The position numbers and the translations under genes are program-made. DNA of 64,000 nt from Sphingobacterium haloxyli. GTDB lineage: Bacteria; Bacteroidota; Bacteroidia; Sphingobacteriales; Sphingobacteriaceae. Under the pieces are notes generated by a model, which was given only the letters and a program-made list of their open reading frames with translations, was not told the DNA's origin and did not search any database. Position 1 is the first letter of the stretch, and each line of letters opens with the position of its first letter. This document shows positions 1 through 8,734 of this stretch, piece by piece. The stretch is taken from NCBI RefSeq assembly GCF_002980525.1, contig NZ_PVBQ01000011.1:62001-126000 (forward strand). Reading direction: 5' to 3'.

Positions 1-432
1 ACTGCTGATAAAAAATTAATTGACAACGCTGTGGCTGAGTTAACCTTAATTACCGGTCAGCAAGCTGTTCCTACAAAGTCAAAGAAGGATATCTCCAATT
101 TTAAATTGCGTAAAGGAATGCCAATTGGAGCACGTGTAACATTGCGTGACAACAATATGTACGAGTTCCTTGACCGTTTAGTGTCTGTATCCTTGCCTCG
201 TATCCGCGATTTCCGTGGTATCAACGAGAAAGGTTTTGACGGAAGAGGTAACTATAATTTAGGTGTCACCGAGCAGATTATCTTCCCAGAGATCAATATT
301 GACAAGATCAATAAGATCCAAGGTATGGATATCACTTTTGTAACTTCTGCTGACAATGATGTTGAAGCTTTGGAGTTACTGAAACAATTCGGTTTACCGT
401 TCAAAAATCAAAACTCAAACAACAATGGCTAA
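1..432 (+). CDS. rplE: 50S ribosomal protein L5 (uL5), C-terminal part
   Basis: L5 binds 5S rRNA in the central protuberance of the large subunit. The reading frame is open from base 1, so the start lies outside the window and about 143 C-terminal residues are visible. The family signature [20 protein letters not shown] and the downstream stretch [20 protein letters not shown] are plain. It is the first visible gene of the spc operon. Its last 8 bases overlap the start of rpsN, which suggests translational coupling. Identity is secure; only the N-terminus is missing. Confidence 0.97.
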   Translation, partial: TADKKLIDNAVAELTLITGQQAVPTKSKKDISNFKLRKGMPIGARVTLRDNNMYEFLDRLVSVSLPRIRDFRGINEKGFDGRGNYNLGVTEQIIFPEINIDKINKIQGMDITFVTSADNDVEALELLKQFGLPFKNQNSNNNG

Positions 433-694
433 AGAAGGAATAAAAGCACGCGAAATTAAGCGTCAGAAATTGGTAGCTAAATATGCAGAGAAACGTGCCG
501 CTTTAAAAGCTGCAGGTGACTATGCCGCTTTAGATAAATTGCCTAAGAATGCTTCGCCAGTACGTTTGCACAACCGTTGTAAATTGACTGGACGTCCGAA
601 AGGATATATGCGACAATTTGGCATCTCTCGTGTAACATTCCGTGAGATGGCATTAGACGGTAAAATTCCAGGGGTGAAAAAAGCTTCTTGGTAA
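425..694 (+). CDS. rpsN: 30S ribosomal protein S14 (uS14), zinc-free form
   Basis: S14 is an 89-residue small-subunit head protein. The C-terminal motif [20 protein letters not shown] is diagnostic. The protein lacks the CxxC...CxxC zinc ribbon of the shorter 61-residue form, so it is the zinc-independent type. The ATG at 425 lies inside the end of rplE. The gene is followed after 25 bases by a strong terminator-like hairpin and a new promoter, so it may be the last gene of the upstream transcript. Confidence 0.97.
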   Translation: MAKEGIKAREIKRQKLVAKYAEKRAALKAAGDYAALDKLPKNASPVRLHNRCKLTGRPKGYMRQFGISRVTFREMALDGKIPGVKKASW

Positions 695-718
695 TCAGGA
701 AAAAAAAAATTACTTTTG
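688..718 (+). promoter_or_regulatory. Promoter candidate inside the spc operon, upstream of rpsH
   Basis: TTGG at 688-691 and TACTTTTG at 711-718 are separated by 19 bases. They match the Bacteroidetes sigma-A pattern (-33 TTTG/TTG and -7 TAnnTTTG). Transcription would start near 724 and read a leader of about 115 bases into rpsH. The -33 box overlaps the end of rpsN. This is a pattern match with no experimental support. Confidence 0.6.
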
Positions 719-719
719 C

Positions 720-754
720 CCGGGCAAATCCGATTAGGATTTGTCTGGTTTTTT
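720..754 (+). terminator. Intrinsic terminator or attenuator between rpsN and rpsH
   Basis: The arms 720-731 and 737-748 form 12 uninterrupted pairs (two of them G-U) around the loop GATTA. Six T follow directly, then C and five more T. This is a textbook rho-independent terminator, yet it sits between two genes of a normally continuous ribosomal protein operon. It also lies at the predicted 5' end of the transcript from the promoter at 688-718. Confidence 0.8.
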
Positions 755-776
755 CTTTTTGAAAATTTTGTTAACA

Positions 777-820
777 GACAATAGGTCTTTGGCTTCGGTT
801 AAGGCATGGAAACCATTGTC
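777..820 (+). promoter_or_regulatory. Folded leader RNA just upstream of rpsH
   Basis: The outer stem GACAAT-a-GGT (777-786) pairs with ACCATTGTC (812-820), with one bulged A. It encloses a 7-pair hairpin at 787-804 capped by a C(TTCG)G tetraloop. The structure ends 17 bases before the rpsH ATG. An autoregulatory site for S8 or another spc protein is an inference from position; no known S8 motif was matched. Confidence 0.5.
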
Positions 821-837
821 ATAATTTTAATCATATA

Positions 838-1236
838 ATGAATACAGATCCAATAGCGGATTACCTTACACGAGTAAGGAATGCCATTAAGGCCAACCAC
901 AGGGTTGTTGAAATTCCTGCATCGAACCTTAAAAAAGAAATTACTAAAGTTCTTTTTGATAAAGGTTACATTGCTAATTACAAATTCGATGAAAACGGAC
1001 CTCAAGGTAGCATTAAGATCGCTTTGAAGTACCACCCAATTAGCAAAATTCCGGCTATTCGCACATTGACACGTGTGAGTAAACCTGGTTTAAGAAAGTA
1101 TGCAGGTGTTGAAAACATGCCTCGCGTTTTGAATGGTTTGGGTATCGCTGTCTTGTCTACATCTAAAGGTGTGATGACAGATAAAGAAGCCCGTCTGCAA
1201 AACGTAGGTGGTGAAGTTTTATGTTACGTTTATTAA
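838..1236 (+). CDS. rpsH: 30S ribosomal protein S8 (uS8)
   Basis: S8 is a 132-residue primary 16S rRNA-binding protein of the small-subunit platform. The N-terminus MNTDPIADYLTRVRNA and the C-terminal STSKGVMTDKEARLQNVGGE are family hallmarks. In other bacteria S8 is the repressor of the spc operon. Here the gene opens a new transcriptional block behind a promoter, a terminator-like hairpin and a folded leader, which fits a regulatory role for the region. rplF follows 22 bases downstream. Confidence 0.97.
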   Translation: MNTDPIADYLTRVRNAIKANHRVVEIPASNLKKEITKVLFDKGYIANYKFDENGPQGSIKIALKYHPISKIPAIRTLTRVSKPGLRKYAGVENMPRVLNGLGIAVLSTSKGVMTDKEARLQNVGGEVLCYVY

Positions 1237-1258
1237 TCTAGGTAAAAAACACAAAGAA

Positions 1259-1813
1259 ATGTCAAGAATTGGAAAAGCGCCTATCGCTATTCCTTCGGGA
1301 GTAACGATTACTGTATCAGAAAAGAATCTGGTAACAGTAAAAGGACCAAAAGGCGAATTAACGCAACAGGTAGACAGCGACATTGCCGTTAAAGAAGAAG
1401 ACGGTCAGATCGTGGTTACACGGCCTACCGAACAAAAAAGACACAAATCATTACATGGTTTGTACCGTGCCTTAATCAATAACATGGTTGTAGGCGTGAC
1501 TGAAGGATACAAGACTACACAAGAACTAGTCGGTGTAGGTTATCGTGCAACAAGTACAGGTAACACACTGGAGTTAGCCTTAGGCTTCTCTCACCCGATT
1601 GTTTTTATATTGCCAAAGGAAATTAAAGTAACAACTACCTCAGAAAAAGGTAAAAACCCTAGCATTACTTTGGAAAGTGCAGACAAGCAGTTGATCGGTC
1701 AGGTCGCTGCAAAGATCCGTAGCTTCCGTAAACCAGAGCCTTATAAAGGAAAAGGTGTGAAGTTTGCGGGTGAAGTATTAAGAAGAAAAGCAGGTAAATC
1801 AGCTAAAAAATAA
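1259..1813 (+). CDS. rplF: 50S ribosomal protein L6 (uL6)
   Basis: L6 is 184 residues when started at the ATG at 1259, giving MSRIGKAPI, the usual L6 N-terminus. An upstream in-frame start at 1208 would overlap rpsH and add an unrelated 17-residue tail, so it was not used. The C-terminal motif [20 protein letters not shown] is the conserved rRNA-binding end. L6 sits near the GTPase centre of the large subunit. rplR starts 5 bases after the stop. Confidence 0.97.
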   Translation: MSRIGKAPIAIPSGVTITVSEKNLVTVKGPKGELTQQVDSDIAVKEEDGQIVVTRPTEQKRHKSLHGLYRALINNMVVGVTEGYKTTQELVGVGYRATSTGNTLELALGFSHPIVFILPKEIKVTTTSEKGKNPSITLESADKQLIGQVAAKIRSFRKPEPYKGKGVKFAGEVLRRKAGKSAKK

Positions 1814-1818
1814 TAACC

Positions 1819-2172
1819 ATGGCAGGAAATAAAACATCTCGCAGAGAGCGAATAAAAAAAGGAATAAGAAAAAGCCTGACTGGAACAGCGGAGCGTCCAC
1901 GTTTATCAGTTTTTAGAAGCAATAAAGGTATCTACGCGCAGATTATCGATGACGAAGCTGGGAAAACTTTAGCTTCAGCGTCTTCAGGCTCAAAAGATTT
2001 TGCCGCAAACGGTACGAAGATAGAGCAATCAAAAGCTGTAGGGAAGGCAGTGGCTGAGAAAGCTGTTGCAGCAGGTATTAGCAAGGTAGTTTTTGACCGT
2101 AATGGGTACTTATACCATGGCCGTGTAAAATCATTGGCTGAAGGTGCTCGCGAAGGCGGTTTGGACTTTTAA
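1819..2172 (+). CDS. rplR: 50S ribosomal protein L18 (uL18)
   Basis: L18 is a 117-residue 5S rRNA-binding protein. The motif [20 protein letters not shown] and the C-terminal [20 protein letters not shown] identify it. It is packed 5 bases after rplF and 11 bases before rpsE, as in spc operons generally. No irregularity was seen. Confidence 0.97.
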   Translation: MAGNKTSRRERIKKGIRKSLTGTAERPRLSVFRSNKGIYAQIIDDEAGKTLASASSGSKDFAANGTKIEQSKAVGKAVAEKAVAAGISKVVFDRNGYLYHGRVKSLAEGAREGGLDF

Positions 2173-2183
2173 TCAATAAGAAC

Positions 2184-2702
2184 ATGGCATTAAGCAATAT
2201 AAAAAGAGTGAAATCAAGCGAAATTGAATTAAAAGATCGCTTAGTAAGCATCCAACGTGTAGCGAAAGTGACTAAAGGTGGTCGTACCTTCAGTTTTTCA
2301 GCTATTGTTGTTGTGGGTGACGAAAATGGTATCGTAGGATATGGTCTTGGTAAAGCAAAAGAGGTTACTGAGGCTATTACTAAGGGTATCGACGACGCGA
2401 AGAAGAACTTGATTAAGGTTCCTATCATTAATGGTACAGTCCCTCACGAGCAGCACGGCAAGTTCTCCGGGGGGCGCGTTTTAGTAAAACCAGCTGTCCA
2501 TGGTACAGGAGTACTGGCAGGTGGTGCAATGCGTGCTGTATTAGAGAGCGCGGGTATCAAGGACGTATTAGCGAAATCATTGGGTTCATCAAATCCGCAC
2601 AACGTTGTGAAAGCGACCGTTGATGCATTGGTAAAACTTCGTGATGCCTATACAGTTGCCCAAAACCGAGGCGTCGATTTAAACAAAGTATTTAACGGTT
2701 AA
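2184..2702 (+). CDS. rpsE: 30S ribosomal protein S5 (uS5)
   Basis: S5 is 172 residues and helps decoding accuracy and mRNA unwinding. The N-terminal double-stranded RNA-binding part contains [19 protein letters not shown], and the C-terminal part contains VRDVLAKS-like [20 protein letters not shown]. Its gene ends 5 bases before rpmD. Length and motifs are normal for the family. Confidence 0.97.
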   Translation: MALSNIKRVKSSEIELKDRLVSIQRVAKVTKGGRTFSFSAIVVVGDENGIVGYGLGKAKEVTEAITKGIDDAKKNLIKVPIINGTVPHEQHGKFSGGRVLVKPAVHGTGVLAGGAMRAVLESAGIKDVLAKSLGSSNPHNVVKATVDALVKLRDAYTVAQNRGVDLNKVFNG

Positions 2703-2707
2703 TTATC

Positions 2708-2887
2708 ATGGCAAAAATCAAGATCACCCAGATAAAGAGCGTTATCGACAGAAGCGAGCGCCAAAAGAGAACTATTCAGGCCTTAGGCTTGAAACGTATC
2801 AATCACGCTGTAGAGGTTGAAGCGACACCGTCCATTATCGGTATGGTGAGGAAGGTCAATCACTTAGTTGCGATAGAGACGGTTTAA
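2708..2887 (+). CDS. rpmD: 50S ribosomal protein L30 (uL30)
   Basis: This 59-residue protein reads MAKIKITQIKSVID at the start and contains RQKRTIQALGLKRINHAVEV and IIGMVRKVNHLVAIE, the standard bacterial L30 core. The ATG follows the rpsE stop by 5 bases. It lies in its usual place between rpsE and rplO. The identity is secure despite the small size. Confidence 0.96.
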   Translation: MAKIKITQIKSVIDRSERQKRTIQALGLKRINHAVEVEATPSIIGMVRKVNHLVAIETV

Positions 2888-2901
2888 GAGTAAATAGGTA
2901 G

Positions 2902-2928
2902 ATGGAAAGGATTTCGGATTCTTTCCAT
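2902..2928 (+). promoter_or_regulatory. Hairpin in the rpmD-rplO gap
   Basis: Arms 2902-2911 and 2919-2928 form 10 pairs around a 7-base loop, in a 118-base gap that is unusually long for this operon. Only a short pyrimidine run follows, so termination is doubtful. A processing site or ribosomal-protein leader is possible. Confidence 0.45.
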
Positions 2929-3005
2929 TCCCTTTATTAATTAATTATTCATCGTTACGACCTGTTTAGTGAGAGCGAAGGCGTAACACAACATTTTAAG
3001 ATAAA

Positions 3006-3452
3006 ATGAATTTAAATAGTTTAAAACCAGCTAAAGGTTCTGTTAAGAACAGAAAACGTATTGGTAGAGGTCAAGGATCTGGCCGTGGCGGTACGTCGAC
3101 CCGTGGTCATAAAGGAGCCGGATCTCGTTCGGGACATTCTACAAAGATTGGTTTCGAAGGTGGCCAAATGCCATTGCAACGCCGTGTCCCTAAGTTCGGT
3201 TTCAAAAATATTAACCGCGTCGAGTACAAAGGAATTAACCTAGACGTATTGCAAGAGCTGGTAGCCAAATACAATTTAACAGTTATTGACTTCGATAGTT
3301 TGAAAGAGCATGGATTGGTGGCCAAAAAAGACTTAGTGAAAATATTGGGTCGTGGTGAATTGACTACTAAAGTCGAGGTCAAAGCACACGCGTTTTCGGC
3401 TTCGGCACAGAAAGCTATTGAAGCTGCAGGTGGTTCTATCGAAAAACTATAA
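3006..3452 (+). CDS. rplO: 50S ribosomal protein L15 (uL15)
   Basis: L15 is 148 residues. The glycine- and arginine-rich N-terminal extension (NRKRIGRGQGSGRGGTSTRG) that threads into 23S rRNA is obvious, followed by FEGGQMPLQRRVPKFGF. The ATG at 3006 follows a 118-base gap containing a hairpin. secY begins 6 bases after the stop, as is usual. Confidence 0.97.
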   Translation: MNLNSLKPAKGSVKNRKRIGRGQGSGRGGTSTRGHKGAGSRSGHSTKIGFEGGQMPLQRRVPKFGFKNINRVEYKGINLDVLQELVAKYNLTVIDFDSLKEHGLVAKKDLVKILGRGELTTKVEVKAHAFSASAQKAIEAAGGSIEKL

Positions 3453-3458
3453 AATTAC

Positions 3459-4805
3459 ATGAAGAAACTAATCACAACCTTAACCAATATATGGAAAATA
3501 GAAGATTTACGCAATCGTATCATGACGACGTTGCTACTTCTTCTAATCTACCGTATTGGTTGTCACGTGGTTCTGCCGGGTGTCAACCCTGATGCATTAG
3601 TGGCTAGAAGTAGCGAAGGAAATAGTATATTGGACTTAATCAATATGTTTGCTGGCGGATCTTTTTCTCGTTCGGCAATTTTCGCGTTGGGTGTAATGCC
3701 CTACATTTCTGCATCAATCGTTGTTCAATTATTGGGGATAGCGGTTCCTGCATTTCAGAAAATGCAAAAAGAAGGTGAATCGGGTCGTAAAAAGATGACA
3801 CAGATTACGCGTTATCTGACGTTGGCGATTACGTTGGTTCAGGCAGTCGCTTACGTGAAAACACAAGTTCCTGCGGAGGCGAAAACATTAGCGGAGCCGA
3901 TGTTCACTATTCTTTCTGCAGTCGTATTGACAGCAGGTACCTTGTTTGTGATGTGGCTTGGTGAAAAAATTACAGATAAAGGTATTGGTAATGGTATTTC
4001 CTTGATTATCATGGCAGGTATCATTGCACAGTTGCCTGCAGGTATTGTGGCCGAATGGGGGTCTCGTATGAGTCCGAGTGGCGGTGGACCCATTCCGCTG
4101 TTATTAGAATTCGTAGCGCTTTTCTTTGTCGTGATTTTCGCCATTTTGGTGGTACAGGGGATTCGTAAAGTTCCCGTACAGTATGCTAAGAAAATTGTTG
4201 GTAATAAGCAGGTAGGTGGTGTCCGTCAGTATATTCCTTTAAAAGTGAATGCAGCCGGTGTTATGCCCATTATCTTTGCGCAAGCAATTATGTTCTTGCC
4301 AATGGCGTTGTCTCAGTTTTTTCCGGATCTACAATCTGATTTTTTAGCATCATTGAGTAACTATACATCTGTTGCCTACAATGTTACGTTTGCTGTTCTC
4401 ATTATTGCATTTACGTTTTTTTATACGGCAATTATGGTCAATCCGCAACAAATGTCTGAAGACATGAAGAAAAACGGTGGTTTTATTCCTGGAATTAAGC
4501 CTGGTTACGATACGAATATCTTTATCGATAACGTGATCTCCCGTATTACCTTTCCTGGAGCAATATTCATTGCGATTATCGCTGTCTTACCTGCTTTGGC
4601 GGCCAAATTAGGTGTGAATAATCAATTTGCACATTTCTATGGGGGTACTTCTTTGTTGATTTTAGTGGGTGTGGTGTTAGATACTTTACAGCAGATTGAG
4701 AGTCATTTGCTGATGCGTCATTACGATGGTTTAATGAAAACTGGCCGTGTGAAAGGCCGTTCTACTTCTACTTCCGTAGAGGGTATAGATCAAGCAGCGC
4801 TTTAA
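3459..4805 (+). CDS. secY: Protein translocase subunit SecY
   Basis: SecY is the 448-residue pore subunit of the SecYEG translocon in the inner membrane. About ten hydrophobic segments are present. Typical motifs are GGSFSRSAIFALGVMPYISA in the plug and second-helix region, EKITDKGIGNGISLIIMAGI, and NPQQMSEDMKKNGGFIPGI. The gene lies between rplO and map with gaps of 6 and 3 bases and is almost certainly cotranscribed with the ribosomal genes. Confidence 0.97.
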   Translation: MKKLITTLTNIWKIEDLRNRIMTTLLLLLIYRIGCHVVLPGVNPDALVARSSEGNSILDLINMFAGGSFSRSAIFALGVMPYISASIVVQLLGIAVPAFQKMQKEGESGRKKMTQITRYLTLAITLVQAVAYVKTQVPAEAKTLAEPMFTILSAVVLTAGTLFVMWLGEKITDKGIGNGISLIIMAGIIAQLPAGIVAEWGSRMSPSGGGPIPLLLEFVALFFVVIFAILVVQGIRKVPVQYAKKIVGNKQVGGVRQYIPLKVNAAGVMPIIFAQAIMFLPMALSQFFPDLQSDFLASLSNYTSVAYNVTFAVLIIAFTFFYTAIMVNPQQMSEDMKKNGGFIPGIKPGYDTNIFIDNVISRITFPGAIFIAIIAVLPALAAKLGVNNQFAHFYGGTSLLILVGVVLDTLQQIESHLLMRHYDGLMKTGRVKGRSTSTSVEGIDQAAL

Positions 4806-4808
4806 TAA

Positions 4809-5591
4809 ATGTCCAAAGTTTTTTATAAGACAGAAGATCAAATCGAGCAAATACGAGAGTCAGCAAATGTACTCTCGTTATTGCTTGGTGAAATCGCGAA
4901 GGAAGTGAAACCTGGTATTACTACGCTATCTTTGGATAAATTGGCTTATGATTTTATCCACGACCACGGCGGTACCCCTGCCTTTTTGAACTATCAGGGT
5001 TTTCCTTATTCGCTTTGTATATCTCTAAATGATCAGGTGGTTCATGGTTTTCCTACTGATAAGCCGTTGCAAGAAGGTGATATTGTTTCGGTTGATGGGG
5101 GCGTGAATCTAAACGGATTCATTAGCGATTCAGCATATACATTTGGCGTAGGTGAGATTTCAACCGATGCACAGCAGTTGTTAGATGTTACGAAAGCGGC
5201 TTTGTATAAGGGGATAGAACAGGCGGTAGCTGGTAAGCGCGTTGGCGACATCTCAGCAGCGGTGCAAGATCATATTACTCCATACGACTATGGTATAGTA
5301 AGGGAGTTAGTAGGGCATGGAGTTGGTTTACATCTGCATGAAAAGCCAGAGATCCCCAACTATGGAAGACGCGGCTCTGGCCCTAAGTTGGAAGCTGGCT
5401 TAGTCGTTTGTATTGAGCCGATGATCAATGCGGGCAAGGCTGGTGTGAAGTTTTGGGACGATGGGTGGACTGTAAGTACCGTTGATGGAAAACTGTCTGC
5501 GCATTTTGAGCAAATGGTTGCTATTAGAAAGGGTGTTCCAGACGTGTTGTTGACTTTTGAACACGTGGAAGAAGTTTTGAGTAAAAAGTAA
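4809..5591 (+). CDS. map: Methionine aminopeptidase, type I
   Basis: The enzyme removes the initiator methionine from nascent proteins. All metal ligands of the pita-bread fold are visible: Asp96 and Asp107, His170 in VGHGVGLHLHE, Glu203 in CIEPM and Glu234, with His79 in the substrate pocket. The spacing matches the E. coli enzyme almost residue for residue. Length is 260 residues. The gene starts 3 bases after secY. The infA promoter begins at its stop codon. Confidence 0.96.
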   Translation: MSKVFYKTEDQIEQIRESANVLSLLLGEIAKEVKPGITTLSLDKLAYDFIHDHGGTPAFLNYQGFPYSLCISLNDQVVHGFPTDKPLQEGDIVSVDGGVNLNGFISDSAYTFGVGEISTDAQQLLDVTKAALYKGIEQAVAGKRVGDISAAVQDHITPYDYGIVRELVGHGVGLHLHEKPEIPNYGRRGSGPKLEAGLVVCIEPMINAGKAGVKFWDDGWTVSTVDGKLSAHFEQMVAIRKGVPDVLLTFEHVEEVLSKK

Positions 5592-5621
5592 TTGGTTTTC
5601 AATATTTTTTATTTATCTTTG
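5592..5621 (+). promoter_or_regulatory. Promoter of the infA-rpmJ-alpha block
   Basis: TTGG at 5592-5595 and TATCTTTG at 5614-5621 are separated by 18 bases, close to the Bacteroidetes consensus. The boxes begin immediately after the map stop and lie 47 bases before infA. This is the clearest vegetative promoter in the window. Confidence 0.75.
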
Positions 5622-5668
5622 CACTCCTGTTTGTGCGGGCTAAAAAGAAGTAAATTAAGTTAGAATAT

Positions 5669-5887
5669 ATGGCTAAGCAAGCCTCAATAGAACAAGATGG
5701 TATAATTAAGGAAGCGCTTTCTAACGCGATGTTCCGTGTAGAATTGGAAAATGGGCACGAAATTATTGCTCATATTTCCGGTAAAATGCGCATGCATTAT
5801 ATCAAAATTCTACCTGGAGACAAAGTGAAACTGGAAATGTCTCCTTACGATTTGACAAAGGGAAGGATTACATATCGCTATAAATAG
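5669..5887 (+). CDS. infA: Translation initiation factor IF-1
   Basis: IF-1 is 72 residues with an S1-type OB fold. The motifs [20 protein letters not shown] and [21 protein letters not shown] are near-invariant. It binds the A site of the 30S subunit during initiation. A consensus-like promoter precedes it, so the block infA to rplQ can be expressed apart from the spc genes. rpmJ follows after 47 bases. Confidence 0.97.
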   Translation: MAKQASIEQDGIIKEALSNAMFRVELENGHEIIAHISGKMRMHYIKILPGDKVKLEMSPYDLTKGRITYRYK

Positions 5888-5934
5888 TGGTTGTTTCGCT
5901 TTTCGGTATAATGAGCTTTTAAAATACTACAACA

Positions 5935-6051
5935 ATGAAAGTTAGAGCATCAATAAAAAAACGTAGCGCGGATTGTAAGATTATCCGTCGCAAAGGAAAG
6001 GTTTTTGTAATCAACAAAAAGAACCCTAAGTTCAAGCAACGTCAAGGGTAG
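5935..6051 (+). CDS. rpmJ: 50S ribosomal protein L36 (bL36), zinc-free form
   Basis: The 38-residue frame reads [20 protein letters not shown] and ends PKFKQRQG, the classical L36 ends. Three of the four zinc ligands of the C+ form are replaced (Ser, Asn and Phe in place of Cys, Cys and His) and only Cys14 remains. It is therefore a C-minus L36 that should not bind zinc. It keeps its usual place between infA and rpsM. Confidence 0.95.
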   Translation: MKVRASIKKRSADCKIIRRKGKVFVINKKNPKFKQRQG

Positions 6052-6079
6052 TTATTAACACAATCGCTTAAAGTATTAT

Positions 6080-6457
6080 ATGGCAAGGATAGCAGGTATA
6101 GATTTACCTAAAAACAAAAGAGGCGTAATAGGCCTTACCTACATTTTCGGTATCGGTCGTTCTACTGCGGCTCATATCTTGAAAAAAGCAGGTATCAGTG
6201 AGGATGTTAAAGTATCTGAATGGAATGATGATCAATTGACAGCCATCCGTAATATCATCAACGACGAAATTAAAGTCGAAGGTGCTTTACGTTCTGAAGT
6301 TCAGTTAAACATCAAACGGTTGATGGATATTGGTTGTTACCGCGGTTTACGTCATCGTAAACATTTACCTCTTCGTGGTCAACGTACAAAAAACAACTCT
6401 CGTACCCGTAAAGGTAAACGTAAAACAGTTGCAAACAAGAAAAAAGCTACTAAATAA
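6080..6457 (+). CDS. rpsM: 30S ribosomal protein S13 (uS13)
   Basis: S13 is 125 residues and contacts tRNA and the large subunit from the 30S head. The N-terminus [15 protein letters not shown] and the C-terminal [19 protein letters not shown] are diagnostic. A lysine-rich tail follows. It opens the alpha-operon segment rpsM-rpsK-rpsD-rpoA-rplQ, with rpsK 10 bases downstream. Confidence 0.97.
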   Translation: MARIAGIDLPKNKRGVIGLTYIFGIGRSTAAHILKKAGISEDVKVSEWNDDQLTAIRNIINDEIKVEGALRSEVQLNIKRLMDIGCYRGLRHRKHLPLRGQRTKNNSRTRKGKRKTVANKKKATK

Positions 6458-6467
6458 TAATTAAGAA

Positions 6468-6857
6468 ATGGCTAAAAGTAAAAAGGTTACCAAAAAGCGT
6501 ATCGTCGTTATCGAGCCGATTGGTCAAGCTCATATCAACGCTACCTTTAACAACATCATCATTACTTTGACAAATAATCAAGGTCAGACTATTTCATGGT
6601 CATCAGCAGGTAAAATGGGCTTCAGAGGTTCAAAGAAAAATACGCCTTATGCGGCAGGACAAGCTGCTCAAGACTGTGGTAAAGTGGCATTTGACTTGGG
6701 TTTACGCAAGGTAGAAGTTTTTGTAAAAGGTCCTGGAGCTGGACGTGAGTCGGCTATCCGTACCTTACAAACTGTTGGTATCGATGTGACTACAATTAAG
6801 GATATCACTCCGCTTCCTCACAATGGCTGTCGTCCTCCAAAACGCAGAAGAGTTTAA
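6468..6857 (+). CDS. rpsK: 30S ribosomal protein S11 (uS11)
   Basis: S11 is 129 residues and forms part of the platform near the E site. The motifs [38 protein letters not shown] and the C-terminal [16 protein letters not shown] are standard. A 68-base gap with a small TCAGT/ACTGA hairpin at 6886-6900 separates it from rpsD. Confidence 0.97.
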   Translation: MAKSKKVTKKRIVVIEPIGQAHINATFNNIIITLTNNQGQTISWSSAGKMGFRGSKKNTPYAAGQAAQDCGKVAFDLGLRKVEVFVKGPGAGRESAIRTLQTVGIDVTTIKDITPLPHNGCRPPKRRRV

Positions 6858-6925
6858 TAATTTTTATTGTTTAAGATAAGATTCGTCAGTTATAGACTGA
6901 TAGATACTTCAAACAGAGAGAAAAA

Positions 6926-7534
6926 ATGGCAAGATATACAGGACCTAAGTCCAAAATCGCACGTAAATTCAGAGAGCCTATCTTTGGCCCTGATAAAGCG
7001 TTAGAAAAAAAGAATTATCCTCCAGGACAGCATGGTCAGTCTAGAAGGAGAGGTAAACAATCTGAGTACGCTATTCAGTTGTTAGAAAAACAAAAAGCAA
7101 AATACACTTACGGTGTTTTGGAACGTCAGTTCCGTACGTTGTTTGCAAAGGCATCAGCAAAACAAGGTATTACAGGTGAGAACTTCTTGAGGTTATTGGA
7201 AGCTCGCTTGGATAACGTTGTTTACCGTTTGGGTATTGCTCCAACGCGTGCAGCAGCTCGTCAGTTGGTCTCACACAAGCATGTTACTGTTAACGGTGAA
7301 GTCGTTAACATCCCATCATATAGCTTACGTCCGGGTGATGTCATTGCCGTTCGCGAGCGCTCAAAATCTTTAGAAGCTGTTGTAGCTTCTGTAGAAGGAA
7401 GAAAGATTAACAAATTCAATTGGTTAGAGTGGAACCCTAATGAATTGACAGGGACATTCGTTTCTTTCCCTGAAAGAGTTGATATTCCAGAAAACATTAA
7501 AGAAAACTTAATCGTAGAGTTGTACTCTAAATAG
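6926..7534 (+). CDS. rpsD: 30S ribosomal protein S4 (uS4), zinc-free form
   Basis: S4 is a 202-residue assembly-initiating protein of the 30S subunit. The N-terminal part ([20 protein letters not shown]) lacks the Cys cluster of the zinc form. The S4 RNA-binding domain lies around residues 92-155 ([20 protein letters not shown]...[12 protein letters not shown]). In other bacteria S4 represses the alpha operon. The gap to rpoA contains a hairpin. Confidence 0.97.
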   Translation: MARYTGPKSKIARKFREPIFGPDKALEKKNYPPGQHGQSRRRGKQSEYAIQLLEKQKAKYTYGVLERQFRTLFAKASAKQGITGENFLRLLEARLDNVVYRLGIAPTRAAARQLVSHKHVTVNGEVVNIPSYSLRPGDVIAVRERSKSLEAVVASVEGRKINKFNWLEWNPNELTGTFVSFPERVDIPENIKENLIVELYSK

Positions 7535-7539
7535 TAAAA

Positions 7540-7582
7540 TAATAGAAAGAGGTATGGTTTTGTTAATCATACTTCTTCTGTT
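7540..7582 (+). promoter_or_regulatory. Hairpin in the rpsD-rpoA gap
   Basis: The segment GAAAGAGGTATG pairs with CATACTTCTTC across an 11-base loop, giving about ten pairs. The following sequence is T-rich but interrupted, so it could weakly attenuate transcription or mark an mRNA processing site before rpoA. Confidence 0.4.
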
Positions 7583-7623
7583 GTATTTTATGTTTATTAA
7601 TAAAAACTTTTAAAAGAAAATAA

Positions 7624-8616
7624 ATGGCAATTTTAGCATTTCAAAGACCGGATAAAGTTATCATGCAAAAATCAACCGATTTTGATGGTACTTTCGAATT
7701 TCGTCCATTAGAGCCTGGTTTTGGTGTAACTATTGGTAATGCTTTGCGCCGTATTTTATTGTCCTCCCTAGAAGGATATGCAATTACGTCGGTAAGGTTT
7801 TCAGGCGTTTCGCACGAGTTTTCTACTATCAAAGGGGTTGTTGAAGATGTTACAGAAATTATTTTGAACTTGAAGCAGGTCCGTTTCAAAAAAACTGGTG
7901 AACAGGGTGATAGCGAGAAAATTTTTGTTGTTATCAACGGTCAGGATCAGTTTAAGGCGGGCGATATTACTAAGTTCTCCAATAATTTTACGGTTTTAAA
8001 TCCCGACTTAGTTATCTGTAACATGGATAATTCGGTCACCATTGAGGTCGAACTTTCGGTCGCCAAGGGACGCGGATATGTAAATGCTGAAGAAAATAAA
8101 GTTACAGACGGTCCGGTAGGTTTTATCGCTGTGGATTCTATTTACACGCCAATTAAGAACGTAAAATACACTATAGAGAACTATCGTGTAGAACAGAAAA
8201 CTGACTATGAGAAATTGTTGTTGGATATTTCTACTGATGGTTCGATTCATCCCGAAGAGGCTTTGAAAGAAGCTGCTAAGATCTTAATTCAGCATTTTAT
8301 GTTATTCTCTGACGAAAACATGTTGTTGGAATCTCAGACGAAAGAGGAAACTAAGGTTGTTGACGAAGAAATTTTACACATGCGTAAAATCTTGAAAACG
8401 GAGTTAGTGGATTTGGATCTTTCTGTTCGGGCGTTAAACTGCCTGAAAGCAGCTGATATTCGTACACTGGCGGAATTGGTTACGTATGACGTAGCGGATA
8501 TGTTGAAGTTCCGTAACTTTGGTAAAAAGTCACTGAGTGAAATTCAGGAACTAGTTAAATCGAAAGGTTTATCATTCGGTATGAATCTATCCAAATACAA
8601 ATTGGACGAGGAATAA
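7624..8616 (+). CDS. rpoA: DNA-directed RNA polymerase subunit alpha
   Basis: The alpha subunit is 330 residues, the usual size. The N-terminal dimerisation and assembly domain contains [20 protein letters not shown] and [14 protein letters not shown]. The C-terminal domain, about residues 255-325, contains [16 protein letters not shown] and [16 protein letters not shown], the helix-hairpin-helix module that contacts UP elements and activators. It lies between rpsD and rplQ, as in the alpha operon. Confidence 0.97.
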   Translation: MAILAFQRPDKVIMQKSTDFDGTFEFRPLEPGFGVTIGNALRRILLSSLEGYAITSVRFSGVSHEFSTIKGVVEDVTEIILNLKQVRFKKTGEQGDSEKIFVVINGQDQFKAGDITKFSNNFTVLNPDLVICNMDNSVTIEVELSVAKGRGYVNAEENKVTDGPVGFIAVDSIYTPIKNVKYTIENYRVEQKTDYEKLLLDISTDGSIHPEEALKEAAKILIQHFMLFSDENMLLESQTKEETKVVDEEILHMRKILKTELVDLDLSVRALNCLKAADIRTLAELVTYDVADMLKFRNFGKKSLSEIQELVKSKGLSFGMNLSKYKLDEE

Positions 8617-8668
8617 TAAATTAACAAATAAGCGACCTGTTGCGTAATTCCTCTTTGCCATACTAAAC

Positions 8669-8697
8669 ACGTTTAGATTGATAGACGAGTTAAACGT
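8669..8697 (+). promoter_or_regulatory. Hairpin in the rpoA-rplQ leader
   Basis: ACGTTTA at 8669-8675 is the perfect complement of TAAACGT at 8691-8697, with 15 bases between them, in a 118-base gap before rplQ. No T-run follows. It may be a leader element for L17 or a processing stem. Confidence 0.4.
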
Positions 8698-8734
8698 ATG
8701 AAGATAAGAACGGTACGCACAAAAACAAAAAAAA

